Origin: Dendrophyllia cribrosa
Lineage: Eukaryota > Cnidaria > Anthozoa > Scleractinia > Dendrophylliidae
Direction of reading: 5' to 3'
Assembly: GCA_024195265.1 (NCBI GenBank)
Contig: JAJLRJ010000016.1
Span: 289,887 to 353,886, forward strand
Length of the DNA: 64,000 nucleotides
Positions within the stretch are counted from its first letter, which is position 1. Every line of letters starts with the position of its first letter. The position numbers and the translations under genes are program-made. This document shows, piece by piece, positions 28,501 through 37,184 of this stretch. A model generated the notes under the pieces. The model saw only the letters and a program-made list of their open reading frames with translations. It was not told where the DNA came from and ran no database searches.

Positions 28501-29191
28501 AATAATCGGGTTTATCTGCACTTTTAGGGGCAAACTGAACCATTTTACAACCTTTTATGAATGCGACATTATCTTTGTAAGCAGAGATAATATTATTAGG
28601 ATTTGTTTGAGAAGTTTTTTTAATAAGTTTGAAAAGAGATGAAAATTTTTCTTTTTCATCAATGATAAAGGTTCCATTAAATATTTTGTGTCTACAATGT
28701 TCAGAGTTAATTTGGGAGAATCCAAAAACTTCTGAGTCTGTTAATTTTCTTTTTATTTTTTTTGAAATATTTTGTAGATAATATATTTCTTCTTTACTTA
28801 AAGATAAGTTTTCTTGTTGATTAAAATTTGCAATATCTTCAATTTCTATAATAGATTTTGCTTTTGTATCAATTCTAAAAGTATCTTGTGAAAGTCCTTT
28901 GTAGATCATTTGTAACATCGGATCAATTTTTGTACTCTCATCGCGGATTTTTGTAAATAATTCTATACGATCTATCTTTTCAATACCCATATTTTGGGCA
29001 ATTTCCACAGCATTGGTACTCCAAGGTGTAATCATTTCTTTTCTAGGACCGATAAAAAAACCTTCTATATTTGTATCATTAAGATAGGTAGCCTTACCAA
29101 AAAGCCACTCTAGTTTTTCTATATTTTCTTTACAAATCTCAGGGGTTAAGATGGCAAAAAAAAATTGCTTATTTCGAAAAAATAAAACCAT
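25514..29191 (-). CDS. purL: Phosphoribosylformylglycinamidine synthase, long single-chain form
   Basis: Fourth step of purine synthesis: FGAR + Gln + ATP to FGAM. 1225 residues, the large PurL that fuses the synthase and glutaminase parts. Visible marks: HCRHKIFNG, the [27 protein letters not shown] segment, GGASVSSTN, the second half repeat GKDSLSM, and the C-terminal class I glutaminase with [11 protein letters not shown] (nucleophile Cys1068) and MPHIER. A TACATTTG element (29218-29225, minus strand) is a plausible -7 box 26 bp before the ATG. It stands as a single purine gene here. Confidence 0.96.
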   Translation of the reverse strand: [1225 protein letters not shown]

Positions 29192-29323
29192 TGTTTATGG
29201 ATAAAGATTAAAAACTACAAATGTAAATAATTTATTGTAAGTATTAGAAAGAGTTTAATTTTAGGTTGGAGAAGAAGTATATATATTTGCGAATATTTGA
29301 TTAAAATAATACTTAAATTACAA

Positions 29324-30088
29324 ATGAATAAAAAAGAAATTGCTATATTTTTGAGCGAAAAAGTTACTCAATATAATACTTTGCAATATGTTGAAACGGA
29401 TCCTATACAAATTCCTCATGAATTTCAAACAAAGGAAGATATAGAAATATCTGCTTTTCTAACGGCTACCATTGCTTGGGGTAGACGAGATATAATTGTT
29501 AGGAATTCTCGTAAGATGATGTTACTTTTAGAGTATAGTCCCCATGATTTTGTTTGCCATCACAGTAATAATGATTTAAAAAAATTAAAAGGTTTTGTGC
29601 ATAGAACTTTTAAGGGAGAAGATTTGATTTTTTTTATAAAAACTTTAAAACACATCTATGAAAATCACGGAGGATTAGAGGGAGTTTTTACAAAGTATCA
29701 AAGTTGTGATTCTATGCAATATGCCATTCATCAATTAAAGAAAGTTTTTTTTGAATTGCCCCATCTGAAACGAACTGAAAAACATATTTCGGATCCTTTA
29801 ACAGGAAGTGCTGCCAAAAGAATCAATATGTTTTTGCGATGGATGGTAAGGAATGATAAAGTAGGGGTAGATTTTGGTATTTGGAAAGGTATTCCTCCTG
29901 CAAAACTTTCTTGCCCTTTAGACATTCATTCAGGGAGGGTCAGTAGAAAATTGCATATCCTTAAAAGAAAACAGAACGACGCAAAAGCCTTAAGGGAATT
30001 GGATAGTTATTTGAGAAAATTAGATAAAAACGATCCTTCAAAATATGATTATGCTTTATTTGGTTTGGGCGTTTTTGAAGGATTTTAA
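29324..30088 (+). CDS. TIGR02757-family protein
   Basis: 255 residues from ATG 29324. A TTG at 29297 would add nine residues, but a TATATTTG -7 box at 29282-29289 leaves no room for a leader there, so the ATG is preferred. Family hallmarks: ISAFLTATIAWGRRDIIVRNSRKM, the FVHRTFKGEDL segment, KRINMFLRWMVRND, IWKGIPPAKLSCPLDIHSG and the FGLGVFEGF end. The mostly helical fold resembles helix-hairpin-helix DNA glycosylases in layout, but no function is established. It is convergent with rpmE2. Confidence 0.88.
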   Translation: MNKKEIAIFLSEKVTQYNTLQYVETDPIQIPHEFQTKEDIEISAFLTATIAWGRRDIIVRNSRKMMLLLEYSPHDFVCHHSNNDLKKLKGFVHRTFKGEDLIFFIKTLKHIYENHGGLEGVFTKYQSCDSMQYAIHQLKKVFFELPHLKRTEKHISDPLTGSAAKRINMFLRWMVRNDKVGVDFGIWKGIPPAKLSCPLDIHSGRVSRKLHILKRKQNDAKALRELDSYLRKLDKNDPSKYDYALFGLGVFEGF

Positions 30089-30150
30089 GGAATTACTAAA
30101 TAGCCTTATAAAGTATTAAAGTTTATAGTTTAATTCCGAATTTAGAGAAT

Positions 30151-30402
30151 TCATTTTTTAATTTTTTCATATTTGCTTCTAAACTTCTCAATACGTCCGG
30201 CGGTATCTACTAACTTGCTTTTACCTGTATAAAAAGGGTGTGTTGCTCTCGAAATTTCTAATTTTACAAGTGGGTAAGAAACTTTGTCAATCTCGATGGT
30301 TTCTTTTGTATTTGCTGTAGAACGAGTTAAAAAAATATCTCCACTTGACATATCTTTAAACGCAACCATTCTATAATTCTTTGGATGAATACCTTTTTTC
30401 AT
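30151..30402 (-). CDS. rpmE2: Ribosomal protein L31 type B
   Basis: 83 residues: [19 protein letters not shown] start, the [10 protein letters not shown] loop, [31 protein letters not shown] end. This is the type B form (about 80-90 residues) lacking the zinc CxxC of type A L31. Part of the 50S central protuberance. A well-spaced promoter precedes it at 30431-30462. Confidence 0.96.
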   Translation of the reverse strand: MKKGIHPKNYRMVAFKDMSSGDIFLTRSTANTKETIEIDKVSYPLVKLEISRATHPFYTGKSKLVDTAGRIEKFRSKYEKIKK

Positions 30403-30430
30403 TGTGCTTTAGTTTTAAGAAAATTGTTTG

Positions 30431-30462
30431 CAAATATATATACATTGTATAGAAAAATCAAA
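30431..30462 (-). promoter_or_regulatory. Bacteroidota-type promoter for rpmE2
   Basis: On the minus strand TTTG (30459-30462) is followed after 20 bases by TATATTTG (30431-30438), matching the Bacteroidota primary-sigma consensus of TTTG, about 17-23 bp, TAnnTTTG. It lies 28 bp before the rpmE2 ATG. Confidence 0.5.
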
Positions 30463-30502
30463 ATAAAATATTTAATTTGTGGTGCGAAAATGTAAAATAT
30501 CT

Positions 30503-31525
30503 ATGAAGTGTTTAAAAATTGTTATAATGCTCTTTGTTTTGTCGTTTTTTTCTTGTAAGAAAAAGATAAAAATTATTGTGAGAATTCAAAAAAAAATACA
30601 GATTCATAAACCTTTACAGATTGAAGTTTATGCAAAAGAAAAAAAATTGGACTCTGTATGGATTTATTTAGATGGGCAAAAAATAAGTAATAAGAATAAA
30701 ATTACTTTGGATATTTCACAGAAAAAATTGGGAAAACATATTGTTACCGCAAGGGGTTTCCATCAGAGTAAAATGCAAAAAACACATCGGACAATTTATT
30801 TTCTCGCCTCTAGAAAACCTCAAATATTTTCTTATAAAGTTATTAAAACCTATCCACATGATACAACAGCATTCACGCAAGGATTTGAATATTACAAAAG
30901 ATTTTTGTATGAAAGCACTGGGAAAAAAGGTAAATCTTCTATCAGAAAAACAGACCTTGTAAGTGGTGAAATTTTGCAAATAAAATGGTTAGAAAAATCT
31001 TATTTTGGCGAAGGAATGACGATATTTAACAATAAAATTTATCAGCTTACTTGGCAAGCAAACAAAGGTTTTGTATATGATTTAGGAAGTTTTAAAAGGT
31101 TACAGAGTTTCAATTATGCAAAAAGTAAACAAGGTTGGGGACTCACTCATAACAAAACCCATTTAATCAAAACTGATGGAAGTGAACGTATTTGGTTTTT
31201 AAATCCTCATACCTTTGAAGAAACGGATTATATAGAGGCTTACACCGATAAAAGAAAAGTTGAAAAATTAAATGAAATAGAGTATATAGAAGGTAAAATT
31301 TACGCAAATATATGGCAAAAAAATACGATAGTTATTATCAATGCAAAGAATGGAGCAATAGAAGGTGTTATAAATTTAAAGGGTTTAACAAAATATTTAT
31401 CTTCAAAAAATTTAAATACTGATGAAGTTTTAAATGGCATTGCTTATGACAATGTAAATAAGAAGCTTTTGGTCACAGGAAAACATTGGAGCAAAATTTT
31501 TGAAATTGAAATTGTAAAAAAATAA
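30503..31525 (+). CDS. Glutaminyl-peptide cyclotransferase (glutaminyl cyclase), lipoprotein
   Basis: 340 residues from ATG 30503, chosen over the GTG at 30479 because it starts a clean lipoprotein signal (MKCLKIVIMLFVLSFFSC). About 20-100 is an Ig-like or linker region. The remainder is the plant-type glutaminyl cyclase beta-propeller: YPHDTTAFTQGFEYY, YESTGKKGKSSI, YFGEGMTIFNNKIYQLTW, LNEIEYIEGKIYANIW and LNGIAYD. It converts N-terminal Gln of exported proteins to pyroglutamate. In Bacteroidota this fits the frequent Gln at +1 after signal cleavage. It is followed eight bases later by the SDR gene. Confidence 0.85.
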   Translation: MKCLKIVIMLFVLSFFSCKKKIKIIVRIQKKIQIHKPLQIEVYAKEKKLDSVWIYLDGQKISNKNKITLDISQKKLGKHIVTARGFHQSKMQKTHRTIYFLASRKPQIFSYKVIKTYPHDTTAFTQGFEYYKRFLYESTGKKGKSSIRKTDLVSGEILQIKWLEKSYFGEGMTIFNNKIYQLTWQANKGFVYDLGSFKRLQSFNYAKSKQGWGLTHNKTHLIKTDGSERIWFLNPHTFEETDYIEAYTDKRKVEKLNEIEYIEGKIYANIWQKNTIVIINAKNGAIEGVINLKGLTKYLSSKNLNTDEVLNGIAYDNVNKKLLVTGKHWSKIFEIEIVKK

Positions 31526-31533
31526 TTAAGGTT

Positions 31534-32214
31534 ATGCAACAAGTGATTATTACAGGAGCGGGTAGTGGAATGGGTTTTGAAATGGTCAAAATTTTTGCCA
31601 GAAAAAAGTATAAAATATTGGCAATTTCTAGAAATGTTGAATATTTACAAAAATTAAATAATAAAAATGTAAAAATTTTATCAGCGGATCTAACCCAACA
31701 GGAAGATATAGAAAAAATTGCACTGGTATTACAAGAAGAATTTAACCAGATAAATATTCTTATAAATAATGCTGGTCTGCTAAAAAATATTCCTTTTGAA
31801 CGAACTACTGTTTCCGATTTTATGGAAATTTACAAAGTAAATGTTTTTGCGGTGGCAGAAATGATTAAAATAGCACTACCATATTTACAAAAACAAAGTC
31901 ATATAGTAAATATTAGTAGTATGGGTGGAGTGCAAGGAAGTTTAAAATTTGCAGGGTTATCAGCTTATAGCTCCTCAAAGGGAGCATTGATAATTCTTAC
32001 TGAATTACTTGCAGAGGAATATAGAGATAGACAAATAAAATGTAATGTTTTAGCATTGGGAGCAGTGCAAACAAAAATGCTTTCAGAGGCTTTTCCAGGA
32101 TATAAAGCACCTTTACAGGCCTTTGAAATGGCGATCTACATTTTTAATTTTGCCACTACGGCACATCGTTATTACAATGGAAAAGTTCTTCCTGTATCTA
32201 GTACAAATCCTTAG
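31534..32214 (+). CDS. Short-chain dehydrogenase/reductase
   Basis: 226 residues. NAD(P)-binding motif TGAGSGMG at 7-14, NNAG at 78-81, a catalytic Ser in NISSM (about 128) and YSSSK (Tyr145, Lys149). Classical SDR fold, cytoplasmic. Substrate cannot be told. It ends four bases before the SprT-like gene, indicating co-transcription. Confidence 0.9.
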   Translation: MQQVIITGAGSGMGFEMVKIFARKKYKILAISRNVEYLQKLNNKNVKILSADLTQQEDIEKIALVLQEEFNQINILINNAGLLKNIPFERTTVSDFMEIYKVNVFAVAEMIKIALPYLQKQSHIVNISSMGGVQGSLKFAGLSAYSSSKGALIILTELLAEEYRDRQIKCNVLALGAVQTKMLSEAFPGYKAPLQAFEMAIYIFNFATTAHRYYNGKVLPVSSTNP

Positions 32215-32218
32215 TATT

Positions 32219-32797
32219 ATGCGTGAACTTCTCAAAAAATACATTCCTGAAAAGTCTCTTGATTATGTAGTGGATATTTTTTTAAAATATCCTTGTATAT
32301 TGAAAATAACCTCCCCCAGGTCTACAAAGTTTGGAGATTTTAGGGTTTTATCAAAAAATAATTTTCAAATTACTATTAATGATGATTTACCTCCTGAACA
32401 TTTTTTGCTGACTTTAATCCACGAAATAGCACATATGATTACTTATAGACAATACGGTAAATCTGTAAAACCTCATGGAATACAATGGCAAGATAATTTT
32501 AGATATTTAATGTTTCCTATTTTAAACGTAGAAGTGTACAGTATAAAAACCCTTCCGTATCTTGTAAGATATCTTAAGAAACCTAAAGCAAGTTCTTGTC
32601 GTGATATGACTTTATACAAGGTTTTAATGGGTAGCTCCCATGGACTAAAAACAATATTTGATTTGCAAGAAGCAAGTGAATTTACTTTAAAAAAAATACG
32701 ATTTAAGTTATTAGAAAAAAAAAGAACTAGGGCACTTTGTATGGATATAAAGACAGGTAAAAAATATTTGATTTCAGGGTACGCCCCTTTAGAATGA
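32219..32797 (+). CDS. SprT-like zinc metalloprotease-domain protein
   Basis: 192 residues from ATG 32219 (a longer in-frame extension would run back into the SDR gene). Zinc site HEIAH at 68-72 with a third ligand His86 in KPHGIQWQDNF, as in SprT/Spartan proteins. The C-terminal zinc-ribbon of the longer family members has no clear CxxC. Its substrate is unknown; distant relatives cleave DNA-protein crosslinks. It follows the SDR gene directly. Confidence 0.85.
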   Translation: MRELLKKYIPEKSLDYVVDIFLKYPCILKITSPRSTKFGDFRVLSKNNFQITINDDLPPEHFLLTLIHEIAHMITYRQYGKSVKPHGIQWQDNFRYLMFPILNVEVYSIKTLPYLVRYLKKPKASSCRDMTLYKVLMGSSHGLKTIFDLQEASEFTLKKIRFKLLEKKRTRALCMDIKTGKKYLISGYAPLE

Positions 32798-32849
32798 TGA
32801 TTATAATTTTATTTGGTATATTTGAAAATAAAATTAACTTTATGCTTAA

Positions 32850-34121
32850 ATGAAAAAAATTTACTATCATATTTTAGTTTACACTTTAGATGTTATATTT
32901 TTTATTGGGGTGTATTTTTTTATAAATAATACAAATCAGGATATATTGTATCATATCTATTTATTTTTTATAATTAATTATGTATTGGGGATTTATGATT
33001 TTAAAAAAATACGATTGTTAGATTTTTTATTACTTTCATCCTTTTCAATTTTTATGTATGTTTTGTGGGTTAATTTTTACAGATATTTTTTTCTTAAAAA
33101 AACATTTTTCACGGATATTACTTTTCTGTTGAGTTTTTTTGGAATTTATATGTTTTACAAGTTTTGTTCTCATAGATTGATAAAATTTTTGAAAATAAAA
33201 AGAAAAATACCATTGTTATTTTTGTATGATAGTACTTTGCAAAGACGCACAGAAATTGCCAAATATATTTCAGATATTAGAAAAATACCTTTTTATAGCC
33301 TTTCTAAAATTGTAGATATATCGCGTCAAAAAGTACCTGAAGAAAAGAATTATAGATTAGTTTTGGAAGATAATTTATGCTCTGCAAATTTTATAAAAAA
33401 TATGAGTGTATTTTCTGATGTCATCACATTTTCCTCTTTTGTAGAATACAATTTTTATAAAATGGTCATATCTGAAAAAGAGATTTATAATGATATTATT
33501 ATAAGGATTTTTAGTAAAAAGGAAAATTTTTTGGATAAATTATGTGACCTATTTACATTTTTTATAAATTTTTTATTTGTTTTATTATCGTTACCATTAT
33601 TGGTTTTTTTTATGATAGTTATTTTTGTATGTAATTTATTTTTTAGTAGAGGTCCTTTGTTTTACAAGCAAAAAAGAGTGGGGCTTCACAATAAAGAATT
33701 TTTTGTTTATAAATTTAGAACAATGGTTGTCAATGCAGAAAATGAAGGTGTCAAGATGGCAAAACAACGAGATAATAGAGTGACGTATATGGGTAAACTT
33801 CTAAGAAGATTTAGAATAGACGAATTTCCTCAAATTGTTTCTATTATTGAGGGAAATATGAATTTGATAGGGCCCAGGCCTGAAAGAAAATTTTATATAA
33901 AGGAAATTGCAAAAAAATCTTTTATCTATCTTTTGAGACACCGTATCAAACCTGGTATTACCGGCTGGGCACAAGTGCAATATAAGTATGGTGAAAGTAT
34001 AGAGGACTCCATTAGAAAATTAGAATATGATTTTTACTATATTAAGTATCGTTCTATATTTTTGGATATTAGGATTATACTAAAAACTGTACGAACAATT
34101 TTATTTTCAAGGGGAGTGTGA
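32850..34121 (+). CDS. Polyprenyl-phosphate sugar-phosphate transferase (exopolysaccharide/O-antigen)
   Basis: 423 residues. About 5-115 contains four membrane helices, then a cytoplasmic region, then a further helix near 235-260 and the bacterial sugar transferase domain (WbaP/PglC-type): GPLFYKQKRVGLHNKEFFVYKFRTMV, LLRRFRIDEFPQI, GNMNLIGPRPERKFY and KPGITGWAQVQYKYG. It moves a sugar-1-phosphate onto undecaprenyl phosphate, the first membrane step of polysaccharide assembly. A TATATTTG box (32817-32824) precedes it. manC follows, so mannose-derived polymers are likely. Confidence 0.92.
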   Translation: MKKIYYHILVYTLDVIFFIGVYFFINNTNQDILYHIYLFFIINYVLGIYDFKKIRLLDFLLLSSFSIFMYVLWVNFYRYFFLKKTFFTDITFLLSFFGIYMFYKFCSHRLIKFLKIKRKIPLLFLYDSTLQRRTEIAKYISDIRKIPFYSLSKIVDISRQKVPEEKNYRLVLEDNLCSANFIKNMSVFSDVITFSSFVEYNFYKMVISEKEIYNDIIIRIFSKKENFLDKLCDLFTFFINFLFVLLSLPLLVFFMIVIFVCNLFFSRGPLFYKQKRVGLHNKEFFVYKFRTMVVNAENEGVKMAKQRDNRVTYMGKLLRRFRIDEFPQIVSIIEGNMNLIGPRPERKFYIKEIAKKSFIYLLRHRIKPGITGWAQVQYKYGESIEDSIRKLEYDFYYIKYRSIFLDIRIILKTVRTILFSRGV

Positions 34122-34148
34122 AAAAAATCTTTACAATAAAAAATATAA

Positions 34149-35237
34149 ATGAACAAAAACTATTATACGGTTATTATGGCAGGGGGGGTAGGAACTCGTT
34201 TTTGGCCCATTAGCACAAAGAAGCGCCCTAAACAATTTCACGATATGCTCGGTACTGGTGTATCTTTATTACAACAAACTTTTCAGCGTTTGGAAAATTT
34301 AATTCCTCCAGCAAACATGCATGTTGCCACTAATGAAAGTTATAAAGATCAGGTTTTAGAACAACTTCCAAAAATACAACCTTCACAGCTTTTTTTGGAG
34401 CCTGTTATGCGAAATACAGCACCTTGTATCTTGGCTACAACTCTTAAAATTTATGCTAAAAATCCTAAGGCTATTGTGTTGGTAGCCCCTTCTGATCATT
34501 GGATTGAAAATATACAAATTTTTTTAGATGATATTCAGAGAGCTTTTAATGTTTGTGAAAAACAGGATATTCTAATGACTTTGGGTATCAAGCCCACAAA
34601 TCCTAATACGGGTTATGGTTATATAGAATATGATATTCAAGATAAAAATGCTATTAAATCTGTTATACGATTTAAAGAAAAACCAGATAAAATTATGGCT
34701 GAGAGCTTTATAAGAAAAGGAAATTTTCTTTGGAATGCAGGTATTTTTATATGGTCTGCCAAAAGTATCTTGGAAAGTTTTGAGAGAGAATTGCCCGATA
34801 TGTATGAATTATTTTCAAAAGGAAAATCTTTTTGGAATACTGAAAAGGAAATGGAATTTTTATCTGAAAATTTTGCTTTATCAAAAAATATTTCAATTGA
34901 TTTTGGTGTTTTGGAGAAGGTTAGAAATGTAAAGGTATTACCTGTAAATTTTGATTGGAGTGATTTGGGAACTTGGGGTTCTTTGTACAGTAAAAAAGCT
35001 AAAGATGATAAAAATAATGTAAGCATTGGAGGAACAGTTTTTTACAAAGATTCTAAAGGGAATATCATTAAAACCCAAAGCCATAAAAAGGTTATTGTAC
35101 AAGGTTTAAAGGATTTCATTGTCGTGGAAAAAGAAAATGTTTTAATGATTTATCCTAAGTATAGGGATCAAGATATTAAAGATACCATCAAAGATGTAAA
35201 GGATTATTTTGGGATGACGATCTTTGAGAATTTATAA
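34149..35237 (+). CDS. manC: Mannose-1-phosphate guanylyltransferase
   Basis: Makes GDP-mannose from Man-1-P and GTP. 362 residues with the nucleotidyltransferase signature MAGGVGTRFWPIST (10-23), EPVMRNTAPC, VAPSDHWI, the FKEKPD and GNFLWNAGIFIW motifs, and FDWSDLGTWGSL. The length covers the pyrophosphorylase domain plus a short beta-helix only, with no fused isomerase. It supplies GDP-mannose for polysaccharide and for the polyprenol-mannose synthase at 57046. The phosphoesterase gene follows after two bases. Confidence 0.95.
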   Translation: MNKNYYTVIMAGGVGTRFWPISTKKRPKQFHDMLGTGVSLLQQTFQRLENLIPPANMHVATNESYKDQVLEQLPKIQPSQLFLEPVMRNTAPCILATTLKIYAKNPKAIVLVAPSDHWIENIQIFLDDIQRAFNVCEKQDILMTLGIKPTNPNTGYGYIEYDIQDKNAIKSVIRFKEKPDKIMAESFIRKGNFLWNAGIFIWSAKSILESFERELPDMYELFSKGKSFWNTEKEMEFLSENFALSKNISIDFGVLEKVRNVKVLPVNFDWSDLGTWGSLYSKKAKDDKNNVSIGGTVFYKDSKGNIIKTQSHKKVIVQGLKDFIVVEKENVLMIYPKYRDQDIKDTIKDVKDYFGMTIFENL

Positions 35238-35239
35238 AA

Positions 35240-35725
35240 ATGACTAAAATACTTTTACTTTCAGATACGCATAGTTTTTTGGAAGATCGAATTTTGAAAT
35301 ACGTGCAATGGGCTGATGAAGTTTGGCATGCGGGGGATATTGGTAATTTTTCTGTAGTAGATACGATTCAAAAATACAAACCCTTACGAGCAGTTTATGG
35401 AAATATAGATGATACAAAAATACGCAGTGAATTTGCTTTGAATTTAATTTTTAAAGTAGAAAATATAAAGGTTTTTATCACACATATTGGTGGTTATCCA
35501 AATAAATATAACTCTCGTATAAAACCTATTTTGCAAAGAGAAAAACCTAAAATATTTGTTAGTGGACACTCTCATATTCTGAAAATACAGTACGATAAAC
35601 AGATGAATTTATTACATTTAAACCCGGGAGCTTGTGGAAAAGAAGGTTTTCATAAGGTGAAAACTATCATTCGTTTTGAGATAGACAGAGATATCATTCA
35701 AAATATGGAAGTTATTGAACTATAA
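35240..35725 (+). CDS. YfcE/MJ0936-family metallophosphoesterase
   Basis: 161 residues with the calcineurin-like metal motifs in order: SDTH (8-11), HAGDIGN, YGNIDD, THIGGYP and SGHSH. Two-metal phosphodiesterase/phosphatase of small cytoplasmic type; natural substrate unknown. It lies two bases after manC and converges on leuA. Confidence 0.9.
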   Translation: MTKILLLSDTHSFLEDRILKYVQWADEVWHAGDIGNFSVVDTIQKYKPLRAVYGNIDDTKIRSEFALNLIFKVENIKVFITHIGGYPNKYNSRIKPILQREKPKIFVSGHSHILKIQYDKQMNLLHLNPGACGKEGFHKVKTIIRFEIDRDIIQNMEVIEL

Positions 35726-35745
35726 AGAAGAATATAGATATTAGG

Positions 35746-36897
35746 TTATTTATATTTTTTCATTAAAATGTGTAAATCTTCATTTGTAATTTCTTTTTTT
35801 ATATCTGCAAGTTTCAAAAAATCAATATAAATTTTATCTAATTGCAGTTTGATAGGTTCGTAGCCTATTTCTTTTAATCTAAAAGCTATAGCAGCTCGGC
35901 CACTTCTTGCTGTCAGGGTAATGGTAGATTTGGAAACTCCTACATCGGCAGGATCCATAATCTCGTAAGTTTTTCTGTTTTTAATCACTCCATCTTGATG
36001 AATTCCCGAACTGTGTGCAAAGGCATTTTCACCTACTACAGCTTTGTTGGCTTGCACGAGCATTCCCATATGTTCTTGCACTAGTTGGCTTGTACTGTAT
36101 AGCAATGAGCTATTGATATTTGTTTGTAAATTCAAATAAGGGTGTTGTTTGAAAATCATTACAACTTCTTCTAATGCTGTATTTCCTGCACGCTCTCCAA
36201 TACCATTAATAGTGCATTCTATCTGTCTTGCTCCATTAATAGCTCCACTAACTGCATTAGCCGTTGCAAGTCCTAAATCATTGTGGCAATGACAAGATAA
36301 AATGACTTTATCAATTCCCTTTACATTTTCTTTTAAATATTTCATTTTAGCTCCGTATTCTTCTGGTAAACAATATCCTGTGGTATCGGGTATATTCAAA
36401 ACCGTGGCACCTGCTTTGATGACTTTTTCACAAATTTTTGCCAAAAAAACATTGTTGGTACGTCCAGCATCTTCTGCGTAAAATTCTACATCTTCCACGA
36501 AACTTTTGGCATATTTTACAGATTCCACTGCTTTTTCTATAATCTTTTCGGCAGTACTGTTAAATTTATATTTTATGTGAGATTCTGAAGTTCCAATTCC
36601 TGTATGAATTCTCGGCTTCTTGGCATGTTTCAAAGCCTGTGCCGCTACTTTTATATCATTTTTGTGAGCCCTTGTCAGACCACAAACCGATGCATTCTTT
36701 ACTATCTTTGCTATCGATTCTACAGAGTTAAAATCTCCTGGACTGGATACGGGAAATCCTGCTTCTATAACGTCCACTCCCAGCTTATCCAAACATTTCG
36801 CAATAATCAGTTTCTGTTCTTTTATTAGCTTGCAACCAGGAACTTGTTCACCATCTCGTAAAGTCGTATCAAATATTTGTACGTAATTATTTTTCAT
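35746..36897 (-). CDS. leuA: 2-isopropylmalate synthase-like protein, short form
   Basis: 383 residues. TIM-barrel Claisen condensation enzyme: [13 protein letters not shown] (9-21), [12 protein letters not shown], the [14 protein letters not shown] signature and the [15 protein letters not shown] segment. It would make 2-isopropylmalate from acetyl-CoA and 2-ketoisovalerate, starting leucine synthesis. The ~120-residue C-terminal regulatory domain of long LeuA is absent, as in many Bacteroidota homologues. No leuBCD in the window. Homocitrate- or citramalate-type activity is possible but less likely. Confidence 0.85.
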   Translation of the reverse strand: MKNNYVQIFDTTLRDGEQVPGCKLIKEQKLIIAKCLDKLGVDVIEAGFPVSSPGDFNSVESIAKIVKNASVCGLTRAHKNDIKVAAQALKHAKKPRIHTGIGTSESHIKYKFNSTAEKIIEKAVESVKYAKSFVEDVEFYAEDAGRTNNVFLAKICEKVIKAGATVLNIPDTTGYCLPEEYGAKMKYLKENVKGIDKVILSCHCHNDLGLATANAVSGAINGARQIECTINGIGERAGNTALEEVVMIFKQHPYLNLQTNINSSLLYSTSQLVQEHMGMLVQANKAVVGENAFAHSSGIHQDGVIKNRKTYEIMDPADVGVSKSTITLTARSGRAAIAFRLKEIGYEPIKLQLDKIYIDFLKLADIKKEITNEDLHILMKKYK

Positions 36898-37184
36898 ACC
36901 TTAAAATGTGTAATTTTGTTGTTGATAAACCTTTTTATAAAAGTAAAAAAGTAAAATTTGCATTTCTTCCTTTAGAATTTTTATTATTGGGCTAATGTAT
37001 TTTAAAAAAATTCAAGCAAGGTACAAAATAATATTTTATATATTGTTTTTAAATTATAAAATAAATATATAAGTTGCTTATAATAAGTATTATTACATAA
37101 TAAAAAATACGATATTTAAATATTAAAACAAATAAATTATTGTTTACATGTTAAAAATAAGTGTACCTTTCTACTTTTTTGTTT

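Noticed and set aside
29297..29323. TTG start for the TIGR02757 gene
   Set aside because: Too close to the TATATTTG box, and the extra residues do not belong to the family; ATG 29324 preferred.
30479..30502. GTG start for the glutaminyl cyclase
   Set aside because: Adds a basic extension before a complete lipoprotein signal that starts at ATG 30503.
32123..32218. Upstream extension of the SprT-like protein
   Set aside because: Lies within the SDR gene; ATG 32219 gives a normal N-terminus.
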